A stretch of DNA of 31,501 nt, from the IMG/VR virus record IMGVR_UViG_3300025326_000144, positions 1 through 31,501 of that record. One strand, written 5' to 3'. Position 1 is the stretch's first letter. Each line of letters opens with the position of its first letter. The notes under the pieces were generated by a model. The model was not told the DNA's origin and ran no database searches. It saw only the letters and a list, made by a program, of their open reading frames with translations. Below are positions 1 to 6,561 of this stretch, piece after piece. A program made the position numbers and the translations under genes. The stretch is from a virus.

Positions 1-1
1 G

Positions 2-310
2 GACCATGATTTACTTATCACCTTGAATGCCAAGGTAGATGGCCTTATAGTAGAGGTTAAATCCATGCAAGACGGTGTGGGCAAGGAAATTGCTAACCAT
101 GAAGTAAGGATCCGGAAGATAGAGGCGGTACATGATGCGGTAAAACCAGAGGAAGCGTTAAAACAGTTAAATGGTGTTATCCAGAAAGTCCATGATTTTG
201 AGGTGTCTGCCAATGTTTTCAGAATTTTAGCTGGTGTTTTGGGAGGTACGATTTTCTACATCCTGACACAAATCCCGATACTACTGCGGAGTTTTAATTT
301 GATTCCCTGA
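2..310 (+). CDS. XhlA-like membrane protein, holin accessory candidate (5' partial)
   Basis: The reading frame is open to the left edge, so the true start lies outside the window. A TTG at 23 is in frame, but the residues before it (DHDLLITLN) continue the pattern seen at the N-terminus of XhlA/haemolysin-like phage proteins, so I treat it as internal. The visible part is a charged helical region of about 65 residues with heptad-like spacing, then one hydrophobic segment near the C-terminus (about VFRILAGVLGGTIFYILTQI) and a short tail. It lies 1 base before an endolysin, which supports a lysis or membrane-anchoring role. The family link is by pattern only and the function is inferred. Confidence 0.7.
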   Translation, partial: DHDLLITLNAKVDGLIVEVKSMQDGVGKEIANHEVRIRKIEAVHDAVKPEEALKQLNGVIQKVHDFEVSANVFRILAGVLGGTIFYILTQIPILLRSFNLIP

Positions 311-311
311 T

Positions 312-1220
312 ATGATATACCCCTTTGAACCGTTTAAAATTGACCAGAAATTCGGCGATGTAACCAGCTACGGATTTCATGGAGGAATCGACATAAACGG
401 GTTGGGTGGCGGCAATACAGATCTGGGAACTCCATTGAAAGCAATTTATCCCGGCATTGTGACTTCGGTTCATAATCATACGACTGGCTTCGGGAAACAC
501 CTGCATTATAAGATTTCAGGCCCGTGGGGATCTGTTTGGTGTCATTATGCCCACTGTCGATTGGTTCTGGTTAAAGAAGGGGATGCAATTACGGAGGGTC
601 AGGTGATAGCTGAAATGGGCAGTACCGGCAATTCAACGGCAGCACACCTCCACTTTGAAATAAAGGTATCCCCGCTACTGGGTACAGATGCTGTTGCCAA
701 GAGAAAAGAGGAGTTGATAAGCTGGTCGGATCCGCTGAAATTTATAGAAAAATGGAAAAATGCTACAATAGATGATATGCCGGTATGGGTAAAGGGCTAT
801 TTTCAGGAAAGAAATATTGATCTGGAAAAAGAGGGAGATGCCAGAGCTAAACTGGGTGAGGTATTCCAAGATGCAACAAAGTATGCAGAAGCAGAAAAGG
901 CCAGGTTGAAGGCAGAGCGTAACGCCGCAGAGGCTATAGGGACAGCTGCTAAATGGGAGGAGAATTTTGTCAATTCCCAGTCAGAGATTAAAAAGTTGAA
1001 TAGTGAAATTGATAATCTAGGCCAGAAGGTTGTTGCCAGAGATAAACAGATAGGTGATTTGGAAACCCGTGTACGCCAGTTAGAAGCCATGACACCCGCT
1101 AGTGGCACAGTTATTGTCAGCAAGGAGGAATATGCCAGCCTAAAGGCACAGGCGTTGTCTGGCGTTAAATCTACGACCTTACTGATGGAGATAATTAGGC
1201 GGATTTTCGGACGAGGTTGA
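312..1220 (+). CDS. M23-family metallopeptidase endolysin with C-terminal coiled coil
   Basis: This is probably the peptidoglycan endopeptidase used for lysis. The N-terminal 120 residues form a LytM/M23 domain. H23 and D27 (HGGID) and H114 of H112-L-H114-F-E are the expected zinc ligands, and H81 (HYAH) with H112 are the expected catalytic histidines. Residues about 185-270 are rich in E, K, A and Q and look like a coiled coil, followed by a short basic C-terminus. No signal peptide is visible, so export would depend on the holin. The gene lies between two membrane proteins (2-310 and 1225-1458), a typical lysis cassette. The coiled coil is where many endolysins have a wall-binding domain, so it may oligomerise or bind the host envelope. 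Confidence 0.92.
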   Translation: MIYPFEPFKIDQKFGDVTSYGFHGGIDINGLGGGNTDLGTPLKAIYPGIVTSVHNHTTGFGKHLHYKISGPWGSVWCHYAHCRLVLVKEGDAITEGQVIAEMGSTGNSTAAHLHFEIKVSPLLGTDAVAKRKEELISWSDPLKFIEKWKNATIDDMPVWVKGYFQERNIDLEKEGDARAKLGEVFQDATKYAEAEKARLKAERNAAEAIGTAAKWEENFVNSQSEIKKLNSEIDNLGQKVVARDKQIGDLETRVRQLEAMTPASGTVIVSKEEYASLKAQALSGVKSTTLLMEIIRRIFGRG

Positions 1221-1224
1221 AACA

Positions 1225-1458
1225 ATGGCAGAATATTCATTAACCAGGGCAGATCAACAGAAATGGCTGAATAATGCTCTGATCTTTTTGGCTCCGCTGT
1301 TTGTACTGTACTTGGTCTTTGTGCAAACCGGGATTACCAGTAACGGGGTGGACATCACAGACTTTATCCCGACCCAGGAGGTTGTAGGCGGTCTGATTCT
1401 GTATGCCATAAACACCCTGTTGGATCTTTTACGCAAGTTGATTGCCAGCTCAAAGTAA
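1225..1458 (+). CDS. Holin candidate, small two-helix membrane protein
   Basis: This 77-residue protein has two hydrophobic segments, about residues 18-36 and 50-67, separated by a polar loop (TGITSNGVDITDF), and ends in a short basic tail (LRKLIASSK). Size, topology and position 4 bases after the endolysin fit a class II holin. A GAGG element lies about 8 bases before the ATG. Small holins are too diverse to assign to a named family by eye. Another small membrane protein with no lysis role remains possible. Confidence 0.7.
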   Translation: MAEYSLTRADQQKWLNNALIFLAPLFVLYLVFVQTGITSNGVDITDFIPTQEVVGGLILYAINTLLDLLRKLIASSK

Positions 1459-1467
1459 TGGGGGGGT

Positions 1468-1683
1468 ATGAGTTTAGAACACCTGGATATTATTATCACC
1501 CCCCACGAGGCCACCAGACGGCTCAGGATGTTCGGGATTAGCTTTCAGGGCATCTCTATACTTGCGACAGAAAGTGCGGATGCTAGTTCACATGAAATGA
1601 AGGCTCTTGCAAAAATCGCTATCGGTAAAACTCCCGAAAATCTGAAACAGGTTTATATCAGTGAAAGACTACGTGATCTCTGA
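1468..1683 (+). CDS. Hypothetical protein, 71 aa
   Basis: I do not recognise this protein. It is soluble-looking, with no membrane segment or cysteines. The ATG follows a run of seven G bases that can act as a ribosome-binding site, and the gene starts 9 bases after the holin candidate, so it is likely the last gene of the lysis transcript. The region after it changes character and contains hairpins rather than genes. Confidence 0.6.
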   Translation: MSLEHLDIIITPHEATRRLRMFGISFQGISILATESADASSHEMKALAKIAIGKTPENLKQVYISERLRDL

Positions 1684-1689
1684 TACTGT

Positions 1690-1716
1690 TTGTACTGGAA
1701 AGTGCTAGTTTACAAT
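1690..1716 (+). promoter_or_regulatory. Weak promoter candidate
   Basis: TTGTAC at 1690-1695 and TACAAT at 1711-1716, with a 15-base spacer. It would drive RNA through the hairpin leader at 1748-1849 into the gene at 1861. The spacer is short, so this is tentative. Confidence 0.3.
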
Positions 1717-1747
1717 GTGATTCATAAATTGTAATCTTACAATGCTG

Positions 1748-1849
1748 TGACACAAGCATTTTTGACCCCGACTGTTACCCCTGATAGAGCCTCCTCTGTC
1801 TTCTGGTGCTTGTGTCATTGTGCCAGGGGGAACACAGTCGGGGTTTTTT
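1748..1849 (+). terminator. Interleaved hairpins ending in a T-tract, leader or attenuator
   Basis: Two inverted repeats interleave. Arm A (1748-1758, TGACACAAGCA) is the exact reverse complement of 1807-1817. Arm B (1766-1775, CCCCGACTGT) is the exact reverse complement of 1834-1843, and CCCCTG at 1778-1783 can extend it with CAGGGG at 1824-1829. Arm B is followed at once by six T (1844-1849), as in an intrinsic terminator. Because the A partner lies inside the B loop, the two stems form either a pseudoknot or two competing folds. The T-tract ends 11 bases before the chosen ATG at 1861. Confidence 0.75.
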
Positions 1850-1860
1850 AATGAAAAAGT

Positions 1861-2127
1861 ATGTGGTGGTACAAATATCGGAACAAGCCGGAGATATTAA
1901 AAGGTATTGTCACCGATCTGTTGACCGGGGAGCAAAAGTTCAGCGAAGAGTTTTGGGAGAAACAGTGGCAGATCCTCCAAAAATATGGCCGGAGTTCGAT
2001 AAGCGGTTTGTCTTCGGCCTGGCGGAAGAGATTCTGGGATTTGGATACCGAAAGAAAGGCATTATCCAAGCCATTACTTCAGGACGCAGTAGCAATATTA
2101 GACTATTTGGGAGGGGAAAATGAGTGA
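1861..2127 (+). CDS. Hypothetical helical protein, 88 aa
   Basis: I do not recognise this protein. It is rich in W, K, E and L, with alternating charged and aromatic residues (FSEEFWEKQWQIL), and looks like a small helical domain. Its stop overlaps the start of the ATPase gene by 8 bases, typical of coupled phage genes, which favours this frame over the alternative frame starting at 1851. The start follows a hairpin/T-tract leader with no clear Shine-Dalgarno sequence. It may be a loader or partner of the downstream ATPase, by position only. Confidence 0.6.
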   Translation: MWWYKYRNKPEILKGIVTDLLTGEQKFSEEFWEKQWQILQKYGRSSISGLSSAWRKRFWDLDTERKALSKPLLQDAVAILDYLGGENE

Positions 2128-3538
2128 GGAACTGACCGAATCCCAGAAAATCATTATTAAGAAATCTTTAGGTGATAAAGCCAAAAATATTAGGTCAAAA
2201 GAAGATAATAATATTATATATACTTCTTATTATGAAGATGATACTTATATCCTAGAGCAAATTTCTCTTTCCCCACGTTCCCCATATTCCCCACGTCAAA
2301 TCGGCATTGATAAACCTGGGTTTGTTAAATACTCAAAGCTAGATGATACTTGGGAGATAGTAGATGAGTTTTATACTGATGACAAGGTCTATAGACCTAT
2401 AGATGATAAAGTTTATTGGAATGGTGGTGTTCAACTTCCCTCTGGAGTTGAAGAATATAAAAGTATCTCCGAAATGGTAAAGGAAATAAAAGAATTTATA
2501 CACGAGGGAGCGGAAATACCATCTCTATATGAAAATCTATTTCCCTACCTTGCAATGTTTTACTGGGCTTATGAAAGATTCCCATTTATTCCCTATATTC
2601 AATTCGTCGGTGGGACAGGGACGGGTAAAACAACGGCAATGGAAGTATTCGGTAGTATCTGTTACAAGCCTATCGACACGACTGGATCGCTGACTATCTC
2701 CTCAATTTTTAGGTTAGCTACAAGATGGAAAGGTACACTGTTGATAGATGAGTTCGATTCAGTCGGGGAACATTCCCGGGAGATGGTATCGTTCCTCAAG
2801 TCCGGAGTTTCGGATAGGTTGGTATATAGGACGGAAGGAGATGTGAAGAATTTCGACCTTGGGGTCTATATCGTCAAGGCTCCGAAACTATTCACATCAG
2901 AGAAACCTATCGATGATGCCGGCTTGCAATCTAGAACGATAGTAGTAGAAATGGAAAAGAATAAAAGAAAAATCCCACTTTACAAACTCCCGAAGTATTA
3001 TGACAAGGCCATGTCTATAAGAAACAAGTTGCTTCTATGGCGATTGAGGAATTTAAGTAAGATTGATCTGACGGATGTTGAATATGGATTTCCAGAACTT
3101 GAGACATTCGATAGACGAGTACAGCAAGTGATAACTCCCATTTACTATTTCTCGGACGAGGAGGCGAGGCAGGAGATCAAGATAATGGCTAAGGAACAAG
3201 AGGAGGATACTCTCCGTGAGCGCAGGGAAAGTGACGAGGGAAAGATTTTTGAAGCCATTGTTGATACTTATAATGTGAACATGGCAATTTCTCTAGGGGA
3301 AATAGCGATAATACTGAATAAAAACAAAAGAATTCCAGTTCAGGAGAGGATGATAGGTCAGATCATAAGGAAGATTTTAGGATTTGAGATAAAGAGGGTG
3401 GGAACGGGAGCGGACAAGAAATCTATTGTGATAATCGAGAGCATCCGGGATATTTCCAGGATAAATGATTTGGCATCCTATTATGGTACTCCAATCCAGA
3501 TTTTACGTGGGGAAAGTGGGGAAAGTGGGGAAGGATGA
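2120..3538 (+). CDS. P-loop ATPase, replicative helicase or helicase-primase-like
   Basis: This 472-residue protein has Walker A GGTGTGKTT at 164-172 (K170), Walker B TLLIDEFD at 206-213, a sensor-like PKLFTS near 255-260 and an arginine-finger-like SRTIVVEM near 271-278. The order resembles AAA+/SF3-type and DUF3631-like helicase modules of mobile elements. The C-terminal part (about 375-455) reads as a winged-helix domain. The N-terminal 130 residues are unassigned and contain the repeat SPRSPYSPR. A likely job is phage DNA replication or unwinding. GGAGGGGAAA before the ATG is a good ribosome-binding site. The N-terminal SPR triplets and the C-terminal GES repeats are encoded by mutually inverse 9-base repeats. 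Replication helicase is the best reading, but DNA packaging or another ATPase role is not excluded. Confidence 0.75.
   Translation: MSEELTESQKIIIKKSLGDKAKNIRSKEDNNIIYTSYYEDDTYILEQISLSPRSPYSPRQIGIDKPGFVKYSKLDDTWEIVDEFYTDDKVYRPIDDKVYWNGGVQLPSGVEEYKSISEMVKEIKEFIHEGAEIPSLYENLFPYLAMFYWAYERFPFIPYIQFVGGTGTGKTTAMEVFGSICYKPIDTTGSLTISSIFRLATRWKGTLLIDEFDSVGEHSREMVSFLKSGVSDRLVYRTEGDVKNFDLGVYIVKAPKLFTSEKPIDDAGLQSRTIVVEMEKNKRKIPLYKLPKYYDKAMSIRNKLLLWRLRNLSKIDLTDVEYGFPELETFDRRVQQVITPIYYFSDEEARQEIKIMAKEQEEDTLRERRESDEGKIFEAIVDTYNVNMAISLGEIAIILNKNKRIPVQERMIGQIIRKILGFEIKRVGTGADKKSIVIIESIRDISRINDLASYYGTPIQILRGESGESGEG
2269..2296 (+). repeat. Three 9-base TTCCCCA repeats
   Basis: TTCCCCA occurs at 2269-2275, 2278-2284 and 2287-2293, exactly 9 bases apart and in frame as SPR-SPY-SPR. 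The last copy reads TTCCCCACGT, the exact reverse complement of ACGTGGGGAA at 3505-3514 at the other end of the same gene. An iteron-like protein-binding array is possible. Confidence 0.65.
3505..3532 (+). repeat. Three 9-base TGGGGAA repeats, inverse of those at 2269
   Basis: TGGGGAA occurs at 3508-3514, 3517-3523 and 3526-3532 with an exact 9-base period. It encodes GES-GES-GEG at the C-terminus of the ATPase. Orientation is opposite to the TTCCCCA array near the start of the gene. Confidence 0.65.
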
Positions 3539-3705
3539 GTTATTTCAAACCTTGTTGGTCTTGTGGTAGTAAGGGAGCTTGTTATGGGGACTGTGAGTGT
3601 GCTAAGTGTGTTGATCCTGGAGAATATGAAGAGTGGAAAAGAAATTCCCCCGAAGAGTATGAAGAATGGAAAGAAAAACAGAGAGGATATGATCCAGATG
3701 AATAA
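3535..3705 (+). CDS. Small cysteine-rich protein, 56 aa
   Basis: The start overlaps the ATPase stop as ATGA. The N-terminal half carries the cysteines CWSCGSKGACYGDCECAKC, consistent with a compact zinc-binding knuckle. The C-terminal half is acidic and holds a repeated EYEEWK (EYEEWKRNSP, then EYEEWKEK). No family is recognised. Overlap and codon pattern support translation. Confidence 0.6.
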   Translation: MSYFKPCWSCGSKGACYGDCECAKCVDPGEYEEWKRNSPEEYEEWKEKQRGYDPDE

Positions 3706-3716
3706 TTATCTGATAC

Positions 3717-3744
3717 TTGACAAATTACCCCATTAGTGTATAAT
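3717..3744 (+). promoter_or_regulatory. Sigma70-type promoter for a leaderless gene
   Basis: TTGACA at 3717-3722, 16-base spacer, TATAAT at 3739-3744, then nine bases to the ATG at 3754. The predicted transcription start falls at or just before the start codon. The promoter and the first codons are nearly duplicated at 6525-6571. Confidence 0.85.
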
Positions 3745-3753
3745 AATCGTACA

Positions 3754-4128
3754 ATGACACAAGGGTTTAAATCTATAAAGGAAATAATGGACGACATGGT
3801 TACTGCTGGGAATCGAAATTATGCCCGGATGTCGGATAAAAATGAGTCTGGTATGGCGTGTGGTTTCTGCGGGCGTGATTTGGTAGAGGAGGTATTATCC
3901 TCCGACTTAGACGGGAACCGCCGTGAAATCGTCTGGTATTGCCCCAACAAGTGCGATAAAGAGGAGATGTGTGGCTATGATAGCACTGTACCCGCCACTG
4001 GCGAATGCTGGGCCTGTCATACACCGTTATGCGATACTTGTGGCCATAGGGATCCGGATGGCAATAAATACTGCCATTTTTGCTGGGAGGGTATTACCAC
4101 AGCTCTATCCGGAGAGGGAAAAGATTAA
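3754..4128 (+). CDS. Multi-zinc-ribbon protein, 124 aa
   Basis: Start chosen at 3754, nine bases after a consensus -10 box. An upstream in-frame GTG at 3736 overlaps the promoter and is rejected. Cysteine pairs lie at 36/39, 63/67, 85/88, 93/96 and 107/110, with a further cysteine at 73, enough for two or three zinc sites of ribbon or treble-clef type. The N-terminal 30 residues are polar and helical. No catalytic motif is visible. Likely an early nucleic-acid- or protein-binding factor. Confidence 0.75.
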   Translation: MTQGFKSIKEIMDDMVTAGNRNYARMSDKNESGMACGFCGRDLVEEVLSSDLDGNRREIVWYCPNKCDKEEMCGYDSTVPATGECWACHTPLCDTCGHRDPDGNKYCHFCWEGITTALSGEGKD

Positions 4129-4132
4129 GAAT

Positions 4133-4336
4133 ATGTTAAGAGTTGCCCTAGTCTATAAAAAGGATAAATACATACTCCGGGAATATAGGAATGGTGAAAG
4201 TACAAAAATCAGAGATAAATCCAGAGAGTATGGTGAATACGCCTTTTTGGAAGATGCCATTGAAGAATTATCTCGGATATATCCGGAGCAGGAAGAATTT
4301 ATATTTAAGATGGTCGGTTTTATAGATAAAAAATAA
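4133..4336 (+). CDS. Hypothetical protein, 67 aa
   Basis: I do not recognise this protein. It is a compact mixed alpha/beta sequence with an N-terminal strand-like stretch (MLRVALVYKKDKYILREY), an acidic helix (LEDAIEELSRIY) and a C-terminal strand. It starts 4 bases after the previous stop and ends with a 1-base overlap with the next gene. The frame stays open upstream, but that part lies in the shadow of the zinc protein, so the ATG at 4133 is chosen. Confidence 0.6.
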   Translation: MLRVALVYKKDKYILREYRNGESTKIRDKSREYGEYAFLEDAIEELSRIYPEQEEFIFKMVGFIDKK

Positions 4337-4500
4337 TGACAATCAAAGATGCCAAACAGTATATAAGTTTCGGTATTAAGGAGGGTTACTATTCACCAGA
4401 GGATTTTGATGGCTGGTCTGATGAAAAGTTGGTTGAGTTTGCGCAACGGGAATCTGACAGGGGTGATGCCTACGAACCGGAGGATGAGCATGAAGGTTAA
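4336..4500 (+). CDS. Small acidic protein, 54 aa
   Basis: The start codon shares one base with the previous stop (TAATG). The composition is acidic (SPEDFDGWSDEKLVEFAQRE, then EPEDEHEG). It overlaps the next gene by 11 bases, and that gene's ribosome-binding site lies inside it. No family recognised. It is supported by its place in an unbroken chain of overlapping genes. Confidence 0.5.
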   Translation: MTIKDAKQYISFGIKEGYYSPEDFDGWSDEKLVEFAQRESDRGDAYEPEDEHEG

Positions 4501-4768
4501 ACAGATTACCTTGGGTAAAGATTTCAAGGTTGGCCTACCCTCATTCTCAAATTTGACTTTAACCTGTCACATGACCTTTGAATTGGGAGAAAATGAGGAG
4601 CTGGAATGGGACAAAATGTGGGATACTATCAATTACCAGATGTATATTCAATCGTCAGGTATAGACCAGAGCTGGATTATAAGTAAAGAATATAAAAACT
4701 TTTTCAGGACTGTAGTCAAATCGGTTAAAACTGGGGAATTAAAATATAATGAAAAAAAGCAGGAATGA
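4490..4768 (+). CDS. Hypothetical protein, 92 aa
   Basis: Start chosen at ATG 4490 because GGAGG at 4479-4483 lies six bases upstream. Another in-frame ATG is at 4484. The N-terminal half has alternating hydrophobic residues (FSNLTLTCHMTFELG), suggesting a small beta sheet, followed by a helix. Layout is reminiscent of small phage beta-sheet proteins near recombination genes, but no family is claimed. Confidence 0.6.
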   Translation: MKVKQITLGKDFKVGLPSFSNLTLTCHMTFELGENEELEWDKMWDTINYQMYIQSSGIDQSWIISKEYKNFFRTVVKSVKTGELKYNEKKQE

Positions 4769-4902
4769 AAACAATCGGCCCCTTCAACTATCGCAAAATC
4801 CGCCTCTGGCTTCGGAATAATGATTGCCTGATTTGGCTGACTATAATTATTTTGATTTTCATAATTAGTGAATCATTAAGATTTGCAGAGGGGGTGAGAT
4901 AA
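4765..4902 (+). CDS. Small single-helix membrane protein, 45 aa
   Basis: The start overlaps the previous stop as ATGA. One strong hydrophobic segment (LIWLTIIILIFIIS, about residues 23-36) follows a basic N-terminus with R and K, so the N-terminus is probably cytoplasmic. Function unknown. Early small membrane proteins of phages are often host-takeover or exclusion factors, but nothing here shows that. Confidence 0.55.
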   Translation: MKTIGPFNYRKIRLWLRNNDCLIWLTIIILIFIISESLRFAEGVR

Positions 4903-4905
4903 AAA

Positions 4906-5217
4906 GTGGGTAAACTAGCTGAATTAGCCAAAAAAATGTCAACATTCCTGAAAGTCCTTCCCGGTGAGGAAGAACAAGTGGTATATGTCGGCTTTAAAGA
5001 TATCCCAAATAAGTTCGACCCTGAAAAAACAACCATCCAGTACGTTTTTATGGTTGGTGGTGAAAAAAAGTTCTGGGAGAACGGTTCACCAAAAGTGGCT
5101 TTGTTTTTTGATGACAAGAATGAGGGGGATATAATCTCCATCAAGAATGTCGGAGATGAAAAGAAAGCTAAGTATGAATTGGCTCCTGTTATCACACAGG
5201 AAAAAGCCAAGAAGTAA
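4906..5217 (+). CDS. Hypothetical protein, 103 aa, possible beta-barrel fold
   Basis: GTG start with a GAGGGGGTGAG ribosome-binding region upstream. After a short N-terminal helix, several strand-like segments alternate with turns (EQVVYVGFKDIP, TIQYVFMVGG, KVALFFDD, DIISIKNVG), which would fit an OB-fold or similar small barrel. It lies three genes downstream of zinc and replication-type genes, so single-strand DNA binding is a reasonable but unproven guess. The gene is followed by the regulatory stretch at 5218-5360. Confidence 0.6.
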   Translation: MGKLAELAKKMSTFLKVLPGEEEQVVYVGFKDIPNKFDPEKTTIQYVFMVGGEKKFWENGSPKVALFFDDKNEGDIISIKNVGDEKKAKYELAPVITQEKAKK

Positions 5218-5246
5218 AAACAGGACTGCGGTAGCGGATTTTTCCC

Positions 5247-5264
5247 GGAGCAAAGGCTCCACTT
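5247..5264 (+). terminator. Terminator-like hairpin
   Basis: GGAGC at 5247-5251, loop AAAG, GCTCC at 5256-5260, then ACTTTT. A short five-pair stem with a weak T-tract placed 30 bases after a stop codon. Modest support. Confidence 0.45.
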
Positions 5265-5277
5265 TTACAAGTTAACG

Positions 5278-5288
5278 GATACCGTATC
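5278..5288. promoter_or_regulatory. Short dyad, operator candidate
   Basis: GATAC, one base, GTATC forms a perfect 11-base dyad between two hairpins and about 35 bases before the -35 element of the next gene. A repressor or activator site is possible. No second copy was noticed. Confidence 0.3.
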
Positions 5289-5298
5289 GTGGTTGAAA

Positions 5299-5320
5299 GC
5301 CCCGGGCTAAAATCCGGGGC
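5299..5320 (+). terminator. Strong GC hairpin without a T-tract
   Basis: GCCCCGG at 5299-5305 pairs with CCGGGGC at 5314-5320 around an eight-base loop. No run of T follows, so this may be a transcript-end stabiliser, a leader structure or a protein-binding hairpin rather than a classical terminator. Confidence 0.5.
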
Positions 5321-5322
5321 AA

Positions 5323-5351
5323 TTGAAATTTAAAGTTAAATAGTGTATAAA
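5323..5351 (+). promoter_or_regulatory. Promoter for a leaderless gene
   Basis: TTGAAA at 5323-5328, 17-base spacer, TATAAA at 5346-5351 preceded by AGTG as at 3739 and 6547, then nine bases to the ATG at 5361. Spacing to the start codon equals that of the other two promoters. A second TATAAT at 5354-5359 lies too close to the ATG to be the main -10. Confidence 0.65.
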
Positions 5352-5360
5352 AATATAATA

Positions 5361-5891
5361 ATGGATCAGGAAGAATCAGACATATTCCGGAAACTGGCAG
5401 ACCCCCATTTCCCGATAGATGAGTTACCTTGGGATGTAAAGGTGGCCGCCCTGTCGAAACTGGTGGAAGCCCGGGAAACTTACCAGAAAGTAGTGGCCCG
5501 GCTGGCGGCATCCTTGCCTGATGATAAGCCAGGTATGGGATCTAAAAAGCATATACATAAACTTGCAGCTGCCATAGAGGACGCAACTGGACGGAAGATG
5601 TCGGTAAATACCCTGCATAAATACCGCCAGGTTTACAGGGCAGTGGCAGCATTTCAGGAAAAGATACCTTTGGATTGGCCCTTCCGGGCGTGGGTTTACT
5701 TGTCACGGGAGGATGAGCCAGGGGTTTGGATAGATAGGGCTGTGGCCGAAGGATGGAGTGGAGCGGAACTGGTTAGGGAGTTGAGGATATCAAATCCCCC
5801 AGAAAAAAGGCTGAAGATTTGCCGGCGTTGCGGTAGTGTCCAGCCGGATCCGGTAACCTGCCTCTCTTGCGGTCAACCCCTGAATTTTTAA
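5361..5891 (+). CDS. Putative DNA-binding protein with C-terminal zinc ribbon, 176 aa
   Basis: Start chosen at ATG 5361 from promoter spacing. An upstream in-frame GTG at 5343 lies inside the promoter. The body is mostly helical. Residues about 60-95 (AAAIEDATGRKMSVNTLHKY) resemble a helix-turn-helix. The C-terminus carries a clear zinc ribbon with C154, C157, C167 and C170 (CRRC ... CLSC). It is followed one base later by a resolvase-like nuclease. A regulator or replication/recombination accessory role fits. No named family recognised. Confidence 0.65.
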   Translation: MDQEESDIFRKLADPHFPIDELPWDVKVAALSKLVEARETYQKVVARLAASLPDDKPGMGSKKHIHKLAAAIEDATGRKMSVNTLHKYRQVYRAVAAFQEKIPLDWPFRAWVYLSREDEPGVWIDRAVAEGWSGAELVRELRISNPPEKRLKICRRCGSVQPDPVTCLSCGQPLNF

Positions 5892-5892
5892 G

Positions 5893-6237
5893 ATGATTAA
5901 ACACGCTAAAGCTAAGGGTTCGTTATGGGAGCGGGATTTTGCCAAGTTCCTGCGGGATAGTGGTATAGAGAAATATGCCCAGCGTCAGCCATTGTCGGGG
6001 GCTGTCAGTATGTTGCCGGGGGATATCCATTCGAGGATGTTTACGTATGAGTGCAAGAGCTACAGCAAGTTTGCAGGTATGAAGATAATAGATCAAGCCA
6101 AAAGGGCTGCCACTGCCACTAGGCCGCCTGTGGTTGCACTGAAAACTAACAATCACAAGCCGATCATCATAATGGAAATAGACGACTGGGGGGAAGTCAT
6201 GGCATTTGCTCTAAAAGGTGGCTATGGCAATAGATAA
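5893..6237 (+). CDS. PD-(D/E)XK nuclease, Holliday-junction-resolvase-like
   Basis: This 114-residue protein has the spaced acidic motif of small resolvase-type nucleases: G9-S-x-x-E13-R14 near the N-terminus, G36, then G43-D44 and E53-C-K55 (YECKS). This order (E, D, ExK) matches archaeal Hjc-type and phage VRR/RecU-like endonucleases. A likely role is resolving branched DNA before packaging, or recombination. It overlaps the next gene by 14 bases. Which subfamily it belongs to cannot be told by eye. Confidence 0.8.
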   Translation: MIKHAKAKGSLWERDFAKFLRDSGIEKYAQRQPLSGAVSMLPGDIHSRMFTYECKSYSKFAGMKIIDQAKRAATATRPPVVALKTNNHKPIIIMEIDDWGEVMAFALKGGYGNR

Positions 6238-6535
6238 AAATCTAAAGGAAAAAATAGACTCTATCCCTTCTACTCAACCCAAAGGGTTGAAATTGGGTGG
6301 ATGTGCCAGATGCCGGGAATACGGTAGGTTGACCCGTGTACCCTGGGAAGATCCTTACACTGGGGAAAGCGGCTGGGGTTGGCTTTGCAGGGAATGTATC
6401 GAAAAGTCAGAATCTGTTAAAAGACTGGCTAAAAAATTCTACGGTGTCAGGTTTGGAGATACCCCGGATTTATCTAAGTCGTTTAATCCTGTCCCCAAGC
6501 CCAAAAAGAAAGATCGCAAGAAACTTGACAAATAA
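6224..6535 (+). CDS. Zinc-ribbon protein, 103 aa
   Basis: Start chosen at ATG 6224, with AAAAGG about six bases upstream. A GTG at 6218 is possible. C27/C30 and C55/C58 form one zinc site around a W/G-rich loop (ESGWGWLC). The C-terminus is very basic (PKPKKKDRKKLDK), suggesting nucleic-acid contact. The -35 box of the next promoter overlaps its last codons. Confidence 0.65.
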   Translation: MAIDKNLKEKIDSIPSTQPKGLKLGGCARCREYGRLTRVPWEDPYTGESGWGWLCRECIEKSESVKRLAKKFYGVRFGDTPDLSKSFNPVPKPKKKDRKKLDK

Positions 6536-6552
6536 AACCATTAGTGTATAAT
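6525..6552 (+). promoter_or_regulatory. Sigma70-type promoter for a leaderless gene
   Basis: TTGACA at 6525-6530, 16-base spacer, TATAAT at 6547-6552, nine bases to ATG 6562. The stop codon of the preceding gene lies in the spacer. The stretch from -35 to the third codon is a near copy of that at 3717-3762. Confidence 0.85.
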
Positions 6553-6561
6553 GATCCTACA

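Noticed and set aside
1783-1819. Minus-strand start ATGACACAAG resembling the leaderless genes
   Set aside because: No -10 box precedes it on that strand, and the frame is short and crosses the hairpin arms.
1806-2123. Longer overlapping frame over the gene at 1861
   Set aside because: It begins inside the terminator hairpin and its product is R-rich with little structure. The 1861 frame has a better composition and an 8-base coupling overlap with the next gene.
3923-4132. Upstream extension of the gene at 4133
   Set aside because: It lies in another frame of the zinc-ribbon gene, whose cysteine pattern is clearly coding.
4745-4750. TATAAT upstream of the gene at 4765
   Set aside because: It lies inside the previous coding sequence, 14 bases from the ATG, with no -35. 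The ATGA overlap already explains expression.
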